Numbered from the stretch's first letter, positions 1-14,032 are shown. The stretch: 64,000 nt of DNA from Paramarasmius palmivorus (GCA_037176845.1 JAYKXP010000013.1:620001-684000), one strand, 5' to 3'. Notes: generated by a model from the sequence alone, not told the origin. Made by a program: numbers and translations.

Positions 1-641
1 AGCTGAGGTGCCACAGACTCTCCCAGAAATGGACGAGGAAGATCGCGCAGATCGGAATAGAAACCACGACGCACGACCAGACTCAGAGAGCAAAGAACTG
101 GCGCTTCTTCGGTTAGCATCGCAGAGACATTCGCTGGCATCTCCCGCCAACGTGAAGACGTTGCTTTGACATGGAGACTCCTGATACCAGCATCGTGTTT
201 CATCGCATCTGAAAGGGCTGCTCTGCCACCTGGACTAAGATCATCAAGATCAAGGTCAATGCGAAGTGGCACAGATTTCGATCGTGATATCATCTCTTGT
301 GCCAGGGCTGGCAGGGCAAAGTCGGGTGAAGACCACAACTGCGGACAATCCAATGCTTTGCTACGCCAATCCCTACAGACATGGGTCATATTGACCCATT
401 CTCTCAACCGAATGCGCAAAAGATGGGCACGGACGTGATTACTATCCGGCTTGTCCAATGGAGCATTTGGGGTGCAAAGAGAGAATATTGGGTTCAAGAC
501 GTCTGATGGGATGTTGCATGCGAGCCTCTTGTCTTGGACAACCGTAGGCTGAGCTACAACTGTTGGCGTCTGCACAGTTTCTACCACTGAATCAGTAGAG
601 CAACAAGTTGACAATGTTTTTGTGCATACTGCTTCTGGCAT
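1..641 (-). CDS. F-box protein, N-terminal part (runs off the window)
   Basis: The reading frame is open from an ATG at 641 down to base 1 (213 codons), and an in-frame TAA lies just upstream of that ATG, so the start is well defined. Residues about 40-90 carry the F-box pattern usual in agarics: a short helix with IPSDVLNPIFSLC, then VTHVCRDWR-type sequence (here NMTHVCRDWRSKALDCPQLW). After it comes a segment with PLRIDLDLDD, as in the leucine-rich-repeat-like C-terminal regions of these proteins. F-box proteins are substrate adaptors of SCF ubiquitin ligases; the target cannot be told. No intron is needed in the visible part. The C-terminus lies outside the window. Confidence 0.8.
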   Translation of the reverse strand, partial: MPEAVCTKTLSTCCSTDSVVETVQTPTVVAQPTVVQDKRLACNIPSDVLNPIFSLCTPNAPLDKPDSNHVRAHLLRIRLREWVNMTHVCRDWRSKALDCPQLWSSPDFALPALAQEMISRSKSVPLRIDLDLDDLSPGGRAALSDAMKHDAGIRSLHVKATSSRWREMPANVSAMLTEEAPVLCSLSLVVRRGFYSDLRDLPRPFLGESVAPQ

Positions 642-1036
642 TATTCTTCTGTGCTTCGGACATCTCCCTTAGTGTTCTGATAGATAGAGCTGAGCTTCAG
701 GTTTGCGAAAGCAGGCTATAGGTTAGAATTGGAGGATTTCTTCAAGTTGTTAGTTTATGTCGATTAAAAACGAAAATGCTGGCGTACGTTGAATGGTTTA
801 GTGGTAAGCAGTGTTTCCTGTTTTCGTGGGAGTTTGTGCTCGCTTCCTCTATTGGCCAACTGTGAGATCTTGAGACCTCGAAGAGGGAACGGACACCACT
901 TAGTTGTCCTACCTAAGCCTTGATATGGTCATGCAGGTATTAGGCCTGGAAATATGATGCGATAGAGTAGGGTGATTTAACGAGTACAACGGAGTCAGAT
1001 ATAAATATACAACAAAATCATAAAAAACTTTAAAGA
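642..1036. other. Intergenic, F-box promoter side and 3' flank of next gene
   Basis: No coding signal seen. It holds the 5' flank of the F-box gene and the A/T-rich 3' flank of the NCBP3-like gene. Confidence 0.5.
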
Positions 1037-2307
1037 TCAATCCTTTTGCTTGAGGAACGCGTCTAATTCGTCGTCCAGCTCCTGCTGTGTCTTTTTTGGT
1101 CGGCTTCTATCACCCTTCCTCTCGGATCCCCTTGAAGTTCTCCCATTACCATTCCTTCTACCATTCCTCTCCCTTTCCAAGTCAACCCTCTCATCTGACC
1201 ACAACCTATCCTCCAGGTTGAGTCCACTTCCCGCGGAGCGCCGACCACGTCGAGGTAAAGGTGCCGTGATCCGTGACGCCAAATCCCCTTCGCCGTCAGG
1301 ATGGGCACGTATGAGAGACGTACGTTCTAATAACGTTCTGCCGTCGGGAGCTATGTAGTCCGACCTCATCTTCGATGGGGGCTCGGGTGTGGCTTCGCGC
1401 TCTTCGTCGAGAAAGCTGTCGAGCTCCCTATCTAGCCGTTCTTTTTGAAGGGCCAGATCGACAGCGTCGTCTGTCCTTCGTCGCTTGGTAGCTCCCTGTG
1501 TCTCCCTGCCATTGAATAGTTCCTTTCCAGCCATATTCCCATGCTTCCTGTAAAATTCGCTCTCTCTCTTTGCCCCCTTCTTCTTTACATCATCTACCTT
1601 CGCCCATCGCATCCTAATGACTCCCTTCAACCCCTCTCCCTTGCCCAGGCTCTTGTTGATTCGCTCCTCGGGAGGCCAGAACGCCATAGGTATGGGCTTG
1701 GCTGTAATGAGCCCCTCAAGATCCGGCTCCTCCGCTGCAGACTTTTGGAGGTATCCGTATCCCTGACGCGCCGTAGATTTTGACTCAAAGACGAAAACAC
1801 AAGTGTTGTCATCTATCCATTCAAGGCCCATGGGATGGGCATCGAAATGAGTCGCATATGCGAACAGACGTGCAGTGGGAAGATGCGAAATCGGTGGTCC
1901 TTGCAACAGTATAGCGTTACCTCTGAGTGTCGAGTCTGTATTTAGTTTAGAAAGACTGAAATTTCTCCGAAAAAGCGGGTAGACCGACCTTCATTCATGT
2001 CCACGTCGCCCATGTCCTCTCCGACCTCCTCTTCGGCATGCTCCCCATCCCCTCGTTTACGCTTACCATTCGTATGAACATAGTACTCTCATATTAATGT
2101 CTTGTTTGCGCAAGGCTCCAAGGACATGCCACGGCGCACCTTGCCGATAGAAGACTCGGAGAGTAAATAAACTTTGGTTTTCCCAATCCGGCTGGCGAGT
2201 CCATTGTCGTTTGTCGAAATCTGGTCTTCATAGGCGATATTTTCGTCGTAAGAAAGTAGAGAAGAAGGTTCCTGGGGTTCTTGGGGTTCGAAATCGGCGA
2301 CGTCCAT
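1037..2307 (-). CDS. NCBP3-like (DUF2414) RNA-binding protein with UAP56-binding motifs
   Basis: Three exons, complement(1037..1935, 1989..2085, 2140..2307), give 387 aa; both introns are 53-54 nt with GT-AG ends. The central part has the RRM-like core of the nuclear cap-binding protein 3 family (ARLFAYATHFDAHPMGLEWIDD, broken here as ARLFAYATHF and GLEWIDDNTC). Family members bind the m7G cap region and link to mRNA export. The C-terminal half is Arg/Glu/Lys-rich and ends in LDDELDAFLKQKD, which resembles the UAP56-binding motif of ALYREF, CHTOP and Yra1; a second copy, LDRELDSFLDE, lies about 120 residues earlier. The N-terminus is acidic with a Lys/Arg patch (NGKRKRGDGE). It is divergent from KRR1 with 69 bp between the starts. 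Family assignment is from the WIDD core and overall layout. Confidence 0.75.
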
Positions 2308-2376
2308 GACAGTGGTGGAGGTTTTAGAAGAAACGATGAAGAAGCACGTGCTTTATTTCTTTTTCGGTTAACCTCC
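2308..2376. promoter_or_regulatory. Short bidirectional promoter between NCBP3-like gene and KRR1
   Basis: Only 69 bp separate two divergent start codons, so both genes must share core promoter and 5' UTR sequence. No clear TATA box is seen. Confidence 0.5.
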
Positions 2377-3965
<1,589 letters not shown>

Positions 3966-4567
3966 GACGTCTGTTGTTATTGCGATCGTATGATAGGACC
4001 CACTTCATATGGAGTTGTCCTCTTCTCTTCTCCCATCAAACCAACGTCATATGCAAGCGAAACCAGCCTATATACCCGATTCGAGTGGTTCGCCAACGGA
4101 CTATCAACGGTTGCAACAAGGTTGCAAGGCGGTGGGATTGATTTCCATGAGGTGAACTCAATCGTAACCGAGTTAGTATGTACAGGTTAGTACATTAGGG
4201 CACGTCGAGCGCCAATCAGCATTAGTGAAACAAAGAACTGGGTATCGTGGCCTAAAGTCTGTAAGTCTCGAGGTAATATATCCCTTTTTCCTCACTCGAA
4301 AAAATCGTTCTAAATGCCATGAAATGCTGAAGACACTGCCGAGCACCACCAGTTCCCGCCGCGGCACGTTAGTACCAGTGAGTGTGGAGTTTAAGATCAG
4401 TACAGGAAGGTACAGGATCACCGCTCCGTTACTAGCTTGGTACGCGGGTCCATAGGGGTCCTTCAGGTTCCTTAGCCGGAGCGCACAAAGGAACCGGCCA
4501 AGATATGTTAAAATGCTGAATCTCCTATCGTTTCTGGCGTCACCTTTCTCTCTCTCGTCCTACCATC
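3966..4567. other. Intergenic between KRR1 and the next plus-strand gene
   Basis: No convincing exon, repeat or RNA gene seen. A pyrimidine-rich stretch before 4568 (ctttctctctctcgtcctacc) fits a fungal promoter and 5' UTR. Confidence 0.5.
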
Positions 4568-7500
4568 ATGTCCCAGAGCGGACGACCAGATATCGTGTTT
4601 GAGGCTCCCCCTTCGGCGGCATCAAGCAGTCCATGGACCAGGCGTTACTCTGATTTCGACCCATATCATCCCGACAGCTACATCCCATACACTACGAATA
4701 GTCTGTCCAACAGAGATTCGGAAATTCCTCTGCTTCCCCAAAGAACACCTGAAGACGAGCAATTTTTGCATGAACCATCTACCCCACGACTGCTCAAAAA
4801 ATCTTCGTCGCGCAAAGGCCCGGTGCCCCGGTTTCTCTCTGTACACGCGCTGAAATATCACGATTCACAAAGAAATGTTGAACCATTCAATCCGAGCCAA
4901 TATCAAGCACTACGAGACAGATCGTCGCCAGAAACTGGGGCTACGGACGATTCTTTTCTCAAAACTCCATCTCCGTCTCTATTCCCCAAGGGTTTTGGCG
5001 CACCCGCGAGGGTATCCAGCCATCGGTTACAAAGAGTGCAGCGGGGGCTTCCCGGCTTCGAGCGCCCAGAATGGGGAAAGATTTTGCTTCACATAGGCTT
5101 ATGTGTTGCGGCATTTCCTGTGCTACTACTGTTTGTGTTCATTGCTCGAAACAGGAACTTGTTCTGGTGCAGGGCGATAGTGGGCATAGGGTGTGGGTTG
5201 ATCGGTGTGTCATTGGGTTTGAGTTTGGTTCAGTTAGGGAAGCGATTCCTGGAAGCTGCCAGTGAGTTGACACAAAATATTGAAATGAATACAGCGCCAC
5301 TGACATGTGTTGTGTACCGCCAACGATAGCTTGGGCTACCCTTATCCATCAGTCGAATGTGCCTAGAGATGCTCCTGGCATCCGCCTTCGGGATCTATCT
5401 TCTACCGTTGAAGAGCCGACAAGTATGTGGGCGGGTCTCCGTCTTATGTGGGCAAGATATATGTATACTGGGACCGCTCGCCGAGCACGAAAGGCTTATG
5501 AGTGCGTTTCTTCAGTGCCCGATCGTGGCGCTCGTTTTCTATTGCTAACTCGGAGTTTTTTCTCGTAGTAAGCGACCGTGGACTTTGGTTATATTATTCT
5601 TCCTTGCCTCAAGCACTCTTGCTTCGGTATTACCTTTCATACTCTCACGGATAGTGGATATAGAGACCAGGATCGTGGTATGTATTAAATTCCAAAAACG
5701 AGATCTAGCTCACTGACTTCCCCGAAGCACACTGGTCGTCAAGGTTCATATAATGAAGTTCGGGTCAAGGGTGATTTGTCGCCCCAAGACATCCAAAAGG
5801 CCGACAAATTGAGAGATGTTTTCGAAACTGTATGTATCAAACACCTCAATAACATTTGCACCTTTATCTCACGCCATGTCACTAGTTCCAACTTACATGG
5901 ACGTTATCCCCGTTTTCTTCCTTTGGCAATCTGCCTCCTGTTATCACGCTACAGGATTCAGAAGGAGAAGACGTCTATTTCGCGGAGGCAACACGATCTC
6001 AATTCCTTCCTGGTGGATCAGGCTTCGGGACATTCGAACAAGAATCTACAGCCCCAACGACTGACACTTCCTCTAATTCTGGGAACCTTCCCAATATCAC
6101 AGCTGTCACCGAAACGGATCCTGGCAGTCTTTTGAGGTGAGTAAATATAGTCAGAATTCATCACAACTCCTGAAGCCTGACCGATGCAGGTTTCCGAGAT
6201 GGGGCATTCGAATCCACTGCATGAAGCTCTCAGACCCCACAAACCATATGTACGACTTTACTCGACCAACTGATTTAATAACGCTCATAGATTCTGATAG
6301 TATCCAGAGAACACCTGGGGCTGAAGGGTTGACTTACGTCTTCCCACCAAAAGATGATATACGCCAGCTATATTCATCGTTCAATATGAACTATCCTTCA
6401 ACAATCTTCGACGTTCCTTTTGACACCACGATACTAAGGGATAATGTTACGGCCGCTTTACCTAGCGGACTGGACTTGAACACGACTACACACTGGCGTA
6501 CGTTAGTGTCGTTTAATCGTATTGGCAATTACTAACAATGCCTAGTTTCTGTTGGATTCTCTGATAATGGAGTTGCCCATAGTTTCAAGGGGTTTCCCCC
6601 TTCAATGGGTAATTGTCAAACATATTACCTTTGCTTTTGGCGCTGATTTGTCTCTACATAGGCGAAGATGGTAATGGCTTCATCCAGTTAGAGATGCTGC
6701 TCGTCCGCCTTAATACAACGCATACGCCAAATGGAACCTTTCCTGTCTACTCTGAGCAGTCGATACCGACAGCAACAGAACAGGCGACTTTCATTGGGTA
6801 TGACGCTGCAATATGCCTAGAATTATTCGAGCCATACATAGTAGAGGTGTACAACTCTACCTCCGGACTTCCATCATCGACTAGGATTGTTAGTAAAGGA
6901 CCGAAGCTCGTGGCAGACAAAGACTCCGAAACCGGACAAGTAGTATCATTCCGGAAGGGAGATCCGGTTGACGATTCAAACGTTAAACGCAGTTTGAATT
7001 CGACTGGCCTCACGAATGTTTACATAGCCTTACATGGCAACACGATTAACCAGATTCTCAAGGTAAAATTCAACGACTCCATATTCTACACCTTACTTAA
7101 ACACGTCTCTTCCAGGATAACGGCAGAGATTTTAACTACGTTCCTTCACCCACAGTAAGCTATCCCTATATTTCTTCAGGTGCTTCGCACTAACAAAATC
7201 CTCTAGCTCGTTTCATACACAGGCAACTCCGACCCCGATGGCTACACCGAACTCTCCCCCGAATTCTTCGCCAAAGCAAAAGCCAAAGCCGACAGCGCCA
7301 ACGTCCTCACCTACCTCGCTGGTTCCGCTGACACCTTAGCCTGGTCATTCCCGGACCAGGTCCGCGCCAGTGCACGTGTCAACAACACGCTCGTCCTCTC
7401 TTTACTGGGTGTCATACTAGCAATGGGCCTCATCGCCGGTTTATTCGTGCCTAAACTACCGATGCAGGTACCTCGGAGAGGGTTTACTTTGTATTCATGG

Positions 7501-7623
7501 CTATTGGCATTCCAAGGGACGGAACTGACACCGGATCGGACGCCAATGTTGCATAAACACATGCATTTGGAGGATGCGGAGAGAGAGATTGGGGATTTGA
7601 AGTTTAGGTATAATAGTCTTTGA
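4568..7623 (+). CDS. Large multi-pass membrane protein, unrecognised
   Basis: Ten exons (4568..5261, 5330..5501, 5569..5677, 5728..5829, 5886..6136, 6190..6497, 6546..6608, 6662..7062, 7116..7154, 7207..7623) give 851 aa with all phases matching. The N-terminal 160 residues are Ser/Pro-rich and probably cytosolic. Hydrophobic helices follow at about 171-192 (LLHIGLCVAAFPVLLLFVFI) and 198-224, a third near 293-315 (WTLVILFFLASSTLASVLPF), then about 450 polar residues with several N-x-S/T sites, and a last helix near 780-800 (LVLSLLGVILAMGLIAGLF) with a short tail. This suggests a large lumenal or extracellular domain held by helices at both ends. I do not recognise the family; it looks fungus-specific. 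Codon use matches its neighbours. Confidence 0.85.
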
Positions 7624-7931
7624 TTTATGCTCTGGGAAATGGTACTTTCGGACATTTGGGACACTAAGTGCTTTGCATTTAACTTATACTTGTCATATTT
7701 ATACCTTTGCATTTATACCATCCATGTAGAACTAAAAGTAGTCCATCCAGTCTAATAATGTCACTCGCATAACGAATAACGCTGATAGAACTCTTGTTTC
7801 AAAGACCCAATTTTGACAGAAAGTACTACTAGGAAAGCAATAACGAATGCAGCTATGTATGTGTTGTATGTGTTGTGAGGATATGCATGTATGAATAAAT
7901 AATCTCGGCTTCAGCAGATCACCAAGTCTAA
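7624..7931. other. Convergent 3' flanks
   Basis: A/T-rich spacer between the stop codons of two convergent genes; nothing else seen. Confidence 0.5.
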
Positions 7932-9623
7932 TCAATCCTCGTCCTCGTCACTATCATCACTACTCGACGTCACGTCCTCGTATGCACCTCCACCGGCAAA
8001 CGCATTCAACGACATAGGGCCACTACCAACTCTTTGCACAGGCATTGGTAGTTCGGTTTCCGACTCTGACCCGAACATATCCCCATCATAAGGTCCCTCG
8101 TCCGGCACTCCATCCTCCTCCTCCTCCAAATGCTCTTCCATCATATTCGCAAACTCATCCACATCAATTTCCATAACTCCCACATTCTCATTCTCGTGTT
8201 CATTCTCAAACGTCTCCTCAATCATGGTAAGATTATGCGACACGCCGGGCGCAGGATCGACCTCTGGTGGTGATGCAGAGACTTCGACCATGTCGTCGTC
8301 TTCCGAATCCAAATCCGACGGGACGAGTATCGGTGGTTCGGGGTTTGGTTGAGGAACGGAACGCTGGGTTGGTAACGGTGGATTTCTTGAAGGTGCTGGG
8401 GGAATAAACGCAGAAGGGGCACCTCCTGCTCCTGGTAATTCGAGAGCAGCACGTTGAGGAGGAGGTGCAGGTGGTGGTGGCGCAGGCTGTTTCTTGGGAG
8501 CTGCTGAGCGTTTGGGTACAGTAGATGGCTGTGGTACTTGGGGTGGCGGCGGTGAGGGACGTGAACGTTTCGGTGGAGGTTGTTTCTGAACATCAAGGAC
8601 TTCTCCGTCGTCTGAGAGTTCAGGTGTCTGTCTCCTGCCCTTTTTGGGTTTGGCTTTGGTAGCGGCAGGTGCAGGTACTGCAGGTTTGGGTGGTGATTTA
8701 GGTGGTGCTGCTTGGGGCCGTGATCGAGTAGGCGCCGACTTGGGCGGTGCACGCTGCGGAGGTGCGGGTTGTTGCTGTCTTGATGATGAAGATGAGGCGA
8801 TCTCGCGTTGTATTGGAATATCCTCTTCAGAAGAATCGTTTTGTTTGATCTTGGCTGCTGTTGGACGAGATACAAGATCATCGGGGAGAATGTCATCAAG
8901 TGGATCAGGTTCGTCTGTCTCAATTGGGGTATTGGCTGGCGGGGTTGGGGCGGGTGTAGCTGTAGATGTGTTTGTAAGTAAATGCCGGTCTAGGTGGTGG
9001 TGCGGCAAGATCACCGCGGAGTAAGAGGTGTACTGACGTTCAGAGACGGATGCCGCTCGTCTTTCAACGTGCTCTAGAGCAACAAAAGAGTCAATCTTCT
9101 CGAGAGTATAGCCCTGTAGATTTTGGTTAGACAGCTGGAATGAGTGGCATGGGCGGTACAACGTACACCGGTCTCTTCGTCAAATATCAATACACAAGCC
9201 CACTCTTTCGCTGGCTCTTCTCGACCTTTGTAAACATGTACTTCGTTTGCCTGTAGTACTTGTCAGTCATGCGTCTCCTGAGATTTCCAGAGACAGCAAC
9301 ACACTTGGGAAATGGGGTGTTCCACGATGATCGAGCTATTGGTGACATCTTTATTTCGCTTCACTTGAATAGAACCAGGCTTTGACGAGTCTATTGACGA
9401 AGGCTTGAAATTGTCTGCAAAAAACATGAGAACCAGCACTACAAGACCTCTTGAGAACGAACTGAGACCTACATCGCAGAGAATAAAAGTCACGATCCGG
9501 GAGATTCGATCTCTTCTGAGGAGGTGGACCGCTCTTGCGCGCCTTCAAAGCTCTTCCTAACGACGAACCAATGTTAACCTTGTGGCGACCTGGCGCTGGG
9601 GTCCAAGTGCTCGTAGACGCCAT
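7932..9623 (-). CDS. EAF-family (ELL-associated factor) transcription elongation protein
   Basis: Four exons, complement(7932..9113, 9167..9250, 9305..9414, 9473..9623), give 508 aa. The first ~130 residues match the EAF N-terminal domain: GRHKVNIGSSLGRALKARK, SNLPDRDFYSLRYNFKPSS, IIVEHP, EWACVLIFDEETGGYTLEKI. EAF proteins bind ELL and stimulate RNA polymerase II elongation in the nucleus. The rest is low-complexity: Pro/Lys-rich in the middle and acidic Ser/Asp at the end, as expected for a transactivation-like tail. The last exon could contain one more small intron (donor-like GTCAGT near 9042, acceptor near 8956), which would keep frame and remove 29 residues; I left it in. Confidence 0.85.
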
Positions 9624-10190
9624 GGGAGTCGATGACAAGGAGCTTGTGTAGTCACATTTCGGCGTTTACACGCTATTCAGGCTGAGCTAATGTTTCGTTC
9701 CTGTCTCGATCAGATCACTGCCTTGTTCGGTGGCAGTTACAAGGTTTTTGTTCTACTTTTTTTCATGTTCTTTATCTCGACAGAAATTCTCCTAGGAAAC
9801 TAGGTATTCGAGCAAGGTATTCCAAGCAGAGTGACCTGAAGAGCAGAGGACCGACCAGGGACCAAAGTCCCTGGGAGGTGAAAAACATAACCGGACGTAA
9901 AATACAATGCATTGCAAATTACCCATTGGGGTTATAGTTTCATTTTGGCCCACTAGGGTCCGAGTCTACTCGCAAGTCCTAGTCAAGTCTTGCATTGTCT
10001 TGACTCAGTGAACAGTGAACCGTGAGTTGCTATACATCATGATAGCTATGGAAGAGTGCTGGGCTGTAATGGACTCGGAGGAGTGGACTATGCCGGATTT
10101 ACATTCCATTCTCTGAAGAACCTGTTTCGTCAACCCGAATTACTCTCACGCAAGGGAATCCAGGATCAAGCCTCTTTCGCATCAACCACC
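9624..10190. other. Shared upstream region of divergent EAF and carboxypeptidase genes
   Basis: No coding signal kept. An ATG at 10056 is in frame with the carboxypeptidase start, but the signal peptide begins at 10191, which is the better start. Confidence 0.45.
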
Positions 10191-12356
10191 ATGAAGGGAC
10201 TCTTCCTTTCGATGCTAATCGCGACCTTGGCTTCATTTTCAGTAGTACTCGCATCATTTAGTATCTCAGGCTCCCAAGCAATCCTCACGCAAGGCGCCAA
10301 TGTTACATTGAGCTCCGTCCAAGGAGACCAATACTCCGTTCTGTCTCACCCAAGATTCCCAGGTCATAGTGTACGCGTTAAAAAGTCTGATTTTTGCGAT
10401 CCGACTGTAAAGTAAGTGTAATTTCTCGTCCCGGGATGCTCTAAAGTGCATGCTGATGATGTCCTAGCGTGTATACAGGGTATCTAGATGTCAGCGAAGG
10501 CGCGAAACATCTCTTTTTCTACTTTTTCGAGAGTCGGAGGGATCCCGAACGAGGTACGTGAAGCATACCCGAAACGGTGCTTCCTTTCGTCTGAAGGATT
10601 TCGATCAATTATAGATGATGTGATGATGTGGATTAATGGAGGTTTGAATTCTTACATCCCCTGCATTCAATAAATACTCATGATGAAACCTTGGTACTTC
10701 TTCCAGGACCAGGATGTTCATCTTCAATGGGTCTCCTGATGGAGCTCGGTGAGTCTAACAAGCCCCGAAACCTTCTGGGCACCAAGGCCTAAACTTACCA
10801 CCTCCCTGGTCACCCGGCGGACCAAAATTGAACAGGACCATGCTCTATCAACATGAAAGCAAACGCGACAGATCCTAATTCGGACGCAACAATCTGGAAT
10901 CCATACTCTTGGAACGAAGAAGCCAATATTTTCTTCCTTGACCAGCCGTGAGCTCCTGAATCCCTCGTCCCGGTTCTTCTGATGAGTAGTGTCCACGTTC
11001 ACGTTGCATACACAGGGTCGGTGTAGGCTTCTCTTATGCAGATTATGGGGAAACGATTGAGACGACCGAAGAAGCCGCGAAGAATGTTCATGCCTTCATT
11101 ACCATCTTTTTCGAGACATTCAAGCAATTTGAAGGGAGAGCGTTACATCTGTCAGGAGAATCGTATGGAGTGAGTTGCCTCGTGTGGCTACTCCTTGCTT
11201 GGAATGAGCTTGCTTATTATAATCCTTTACGATAAAGGGCCGGTATCTTCCCGTGTTCGCGAGTGAGATATACGACCAGAATCAGATTGCGAAGAAGGAA
11301 GGCCGGGCTACGATTAATCTCCAGAGTGTACTTATTGGGAACGGGAATACTGGGATTCCATAGTACGTGGTCGGGTTTTTCTTTGCCTCTTGGGTCAGAG
11401 CTAACCTTCTTGCTGTAGTCTCTACCCGGGAAGATATGAAGTAGAATGTGGAACCGCAGCTTTGGATATCCCGTTTCAGGCAATTGGCCGATGTGTCCGT
11501 ATGAAGCAGGCGGTGCGTTCTGCGTCGGTTTTGTGCTCTTTCCAATTCTCACTTCGGGATTAGCTCCCTCGATGCCAGGAAGCCATACGAGTCGGATGTC
11601 TGGATCAGTTTGATCTGATTAATTGTCGTGCTGCTATCAGCTTTTGTGATAGTGAGCTTTCGGCACCTTTGCATGAGAGTGGTGAGTACTTGAGTGCCTG
11701 CGCGCTTAAGTGTACGACTTTCTCTGATGCGATGCCTAGGCCGGAACCCATACGATGTGTCGAAGGTGAGCTCACATCCCCGATAGCAGGACATAGATAT
11801 CTCATGTGCTCCTAGATGTGTGTAGGCAATGACCTATGCTACGCCGAAAACTCTGCTATTAAGGCTTTCCTTGACCTCTCTTCAACTCGCGCACTGCTCG
11901 GGGTCGAATCACCTTCCAACTTTTCAGCATGTTCAAACAAAGTGGGCGAACTATTCGACAAGCATATGGATAAGTATGCTGTCCCTACACAATACTATGT
12001 CGCTGGTTTACTTGATCGCGGAGTGCGAGTTCTGATTTACGCGGGAACGTACGATTGGCAATGTAACTGGGTATCGAACAAGATGTGGACCGACGCTTTG
12101 GAGTGGAGTGGGAGCGAGAAGTACAGCAAGGAGGAGATGAAGGATTGGTATCTGAGTGGCAAGAAAGCGGGCGAGGTGAAAGGAAGTTTTAAGGATGGTA
12201 TGGCGTTTGTTACCATTCGGGGAGCCGGGCATATGATGAGTATCTTCCCTGCTTGACTCTCTGGCATATACTGACGCTATCCAGCACGTACCGTACGATA
12301 AGCCAAAGGAATCGCTGACGATGGTGAGGAAATGGCTGAAGAAGCAGGAACTGTAA
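10191..12356 (+). CDS. Secreted serine carboxypeptidase (peptidase family S10)
   Basis: Twelve exons (10191..10411, 10468..10553, 10615..10641, 10707..10748, 10836..10947, 11016..11169, 11238..11362, 11419..11512, 11579..11681, 11740..11765, 11816..12235, 12285..12356) give 493 aa. A signal peptide ([18 protein letters not shown]) opens the protein. S10 hallmarks follow: WINGGPGCSS, GVGFSY, the nucleophile in GESYGG (Ser212), Asp410 in GTYDWQCNW, and His469 in GAGHM. It would release C-terminal residues from peptides in the vacuole or outside the cell. The last intron is abnormal: the only in-frame join uses ATGAGT as donor in place of GTGAGT. If it is not spliced, translation stops eight codons after the catalytic region and about 24 residues (VPYDKP onwards) are lost. 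Confidence 0.9.
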
Positions 12357-12525
12357 TAGGTCACCTGACGAGACGTGTCTGGATAATTTACATATGTTTG
12401 TACGCCGATATTTAAGGCCAACGAATGTCCCAAATTCGGATTTTCATCTCTTTCTTTCGTTCCACATTGATCTCCTTTGAAGGGTCCCTCATATACGCTA
12501 CTACCTTGCTCTCGCTTAGAACACA

Positions 12526-14032
12526 ATGCCTCACGATGAACAGCTCTCTCAACGTCTCCATCCTGCTTCTCTACTTCCCATCTGCACCCACAACCCACTC
12601 CTTCTCCAGCTCTTGGCTCAACGTCCCTCAATGGAAATGGTCGACTACATTGCTCGCGAGGCCATCCAGTCTATCCAAATCCAAGGCGATTCACCCGCAG
12701 AACGCTTGCGTCTACGAGAATTCATCATCAAGCTCGTCCATTATGCTCATGTTAACGTTGCGACGCTTCTTACGACGCTCATTTACTTTGACCGGCTAAG
12801 GATGAAGTTGGAAAACGTTCAAGGTGAGCGATGTGGTGGATCGCCTTTTGGCTTTAGTGCTGATCCAGAACGGTATAGGTAATATCGATACTCGACGTCG
12901 CGTTTTCCTCGCCACGCTCATCGTTGGCTCCAAATACTTGAACGACTCTGCGCCCAGAAACTCTCATTGGGAAAAATACGCCGCTGTCTTTTCGATGGAA
13001 GAAATCAACCTCATGGAACGTCAGCTTCTCGCTCTCCTGAACTATGACCTTCGATTCGACGAAGAAGAAGCGTGCCGTTATTTTGCGCCGTTTATGGCTA
13101 TTTGTGCTCAGCAGGTGTCTACCAGGGCGATTGCGGTTGACAAGGTCACCAAGGCGAGCATCGCAAGAGCTCAGGCTCTCGCAGAGGCCAAGGCCCAGGT
13201 TCAGGCTCCCTCAAAAGTCGCCTCCTTACAACCTCTACCTCGCGAGCGTCATTCGCCAGTCTCGTCGGCCCTTGCTCACGCTGTCCGCGAAGTCGTTGAA
13301 CGTCCATCCAATCCTCATCTCTCTTCTGCTCGTAGAGAGACCCTCGCGCCACCTGCCATGCAACGCAGCCGCAGCTCCGACTCTACGAATTCTTCTGCTT
13401 ACTCCTCCGATATCGCCTCTCTTATCGATGATACGGGTTCTTCATCGGGTTCATCATCGGGCTGGATGACCTCGGATTCGGAATCTGATTCGGAAGAAGA
13501 ACATCGCGTCGAACCTCGAGTCTACTCCGATTCTTCCTTGAACAACTACTCGGATGAGCGTTTACCGCATATACAAGACCGGAAATCCTTCATCGTTCGA
13601 CCAATCCCCTCTTACGCTCTCAAGAACAACCAGCTGCAGAATCGTGCTCGTAAACCCTCTGACTCTTCTGTGCGCACGGTCACAGCACCATCGCCTACCA
13701 ACTCATCTTCCTTCTCGCCGTTGTCCTCGCACTCGAGAAGATCGTCTTCCAAACGAGCCGCATCTATCTCTGTTTCCAACGCTGGGAATGACAGAGAGAA
13801 TCCTCTTTCTTCGAGTGCTACTATGCCTAGTATACCTCGATCAGGCTTGTCTGGTAACTTTTTGACTCGGATGTGGGGTGCTGCAAAGGCGCAGGCGACT
13901 GGACACGGACATGACAAGTCGGCTGGGGCTGATGGGGACGCTCACTTGCCTAGCGCATTGAGGAGGCTGGTGCTAGCACCTTCGCGGTCTGGGATTCCCA
14001 AGAACTCGAGGACCTCGCCGATGGGTGTCTGA
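12526..14032 (+). CDS. Pcl1/2-type (Pho85-class) G1 cyclin
   Basis: Two exons (12526..12823, 12879..14032) give 483 aa. Residues about 35-150 form a cyclin box of the Pcl/Pho80 group: MVDYIAREAIQ, NVATLLTTLIYFDRL, FLATLIVGSKYLNDSAPRN, FSMEEINLMERQLLALLNYDLRF. Such cyclins activate a Cdk5/Pho85-type kinase in cell-cycle entry, polarity or nutrient signalling. The remaining ~330 residues are Ser-rich and acidic in patches (SDSESDSEEE), disordered, and rich in possible phosphosites, as usual for basidiomycete homologues. The intron keeps frame (GQ|GN junction, phase 1). Confidence 0.88.

Noticed and set aside
8222..8923. 233-codon minus-strand frame rich in His, Pro and Asn
   Set aside because: Shifted frame of the Pro-rich part of the EAF gene; the EAF frame has the domain and consistent introns.
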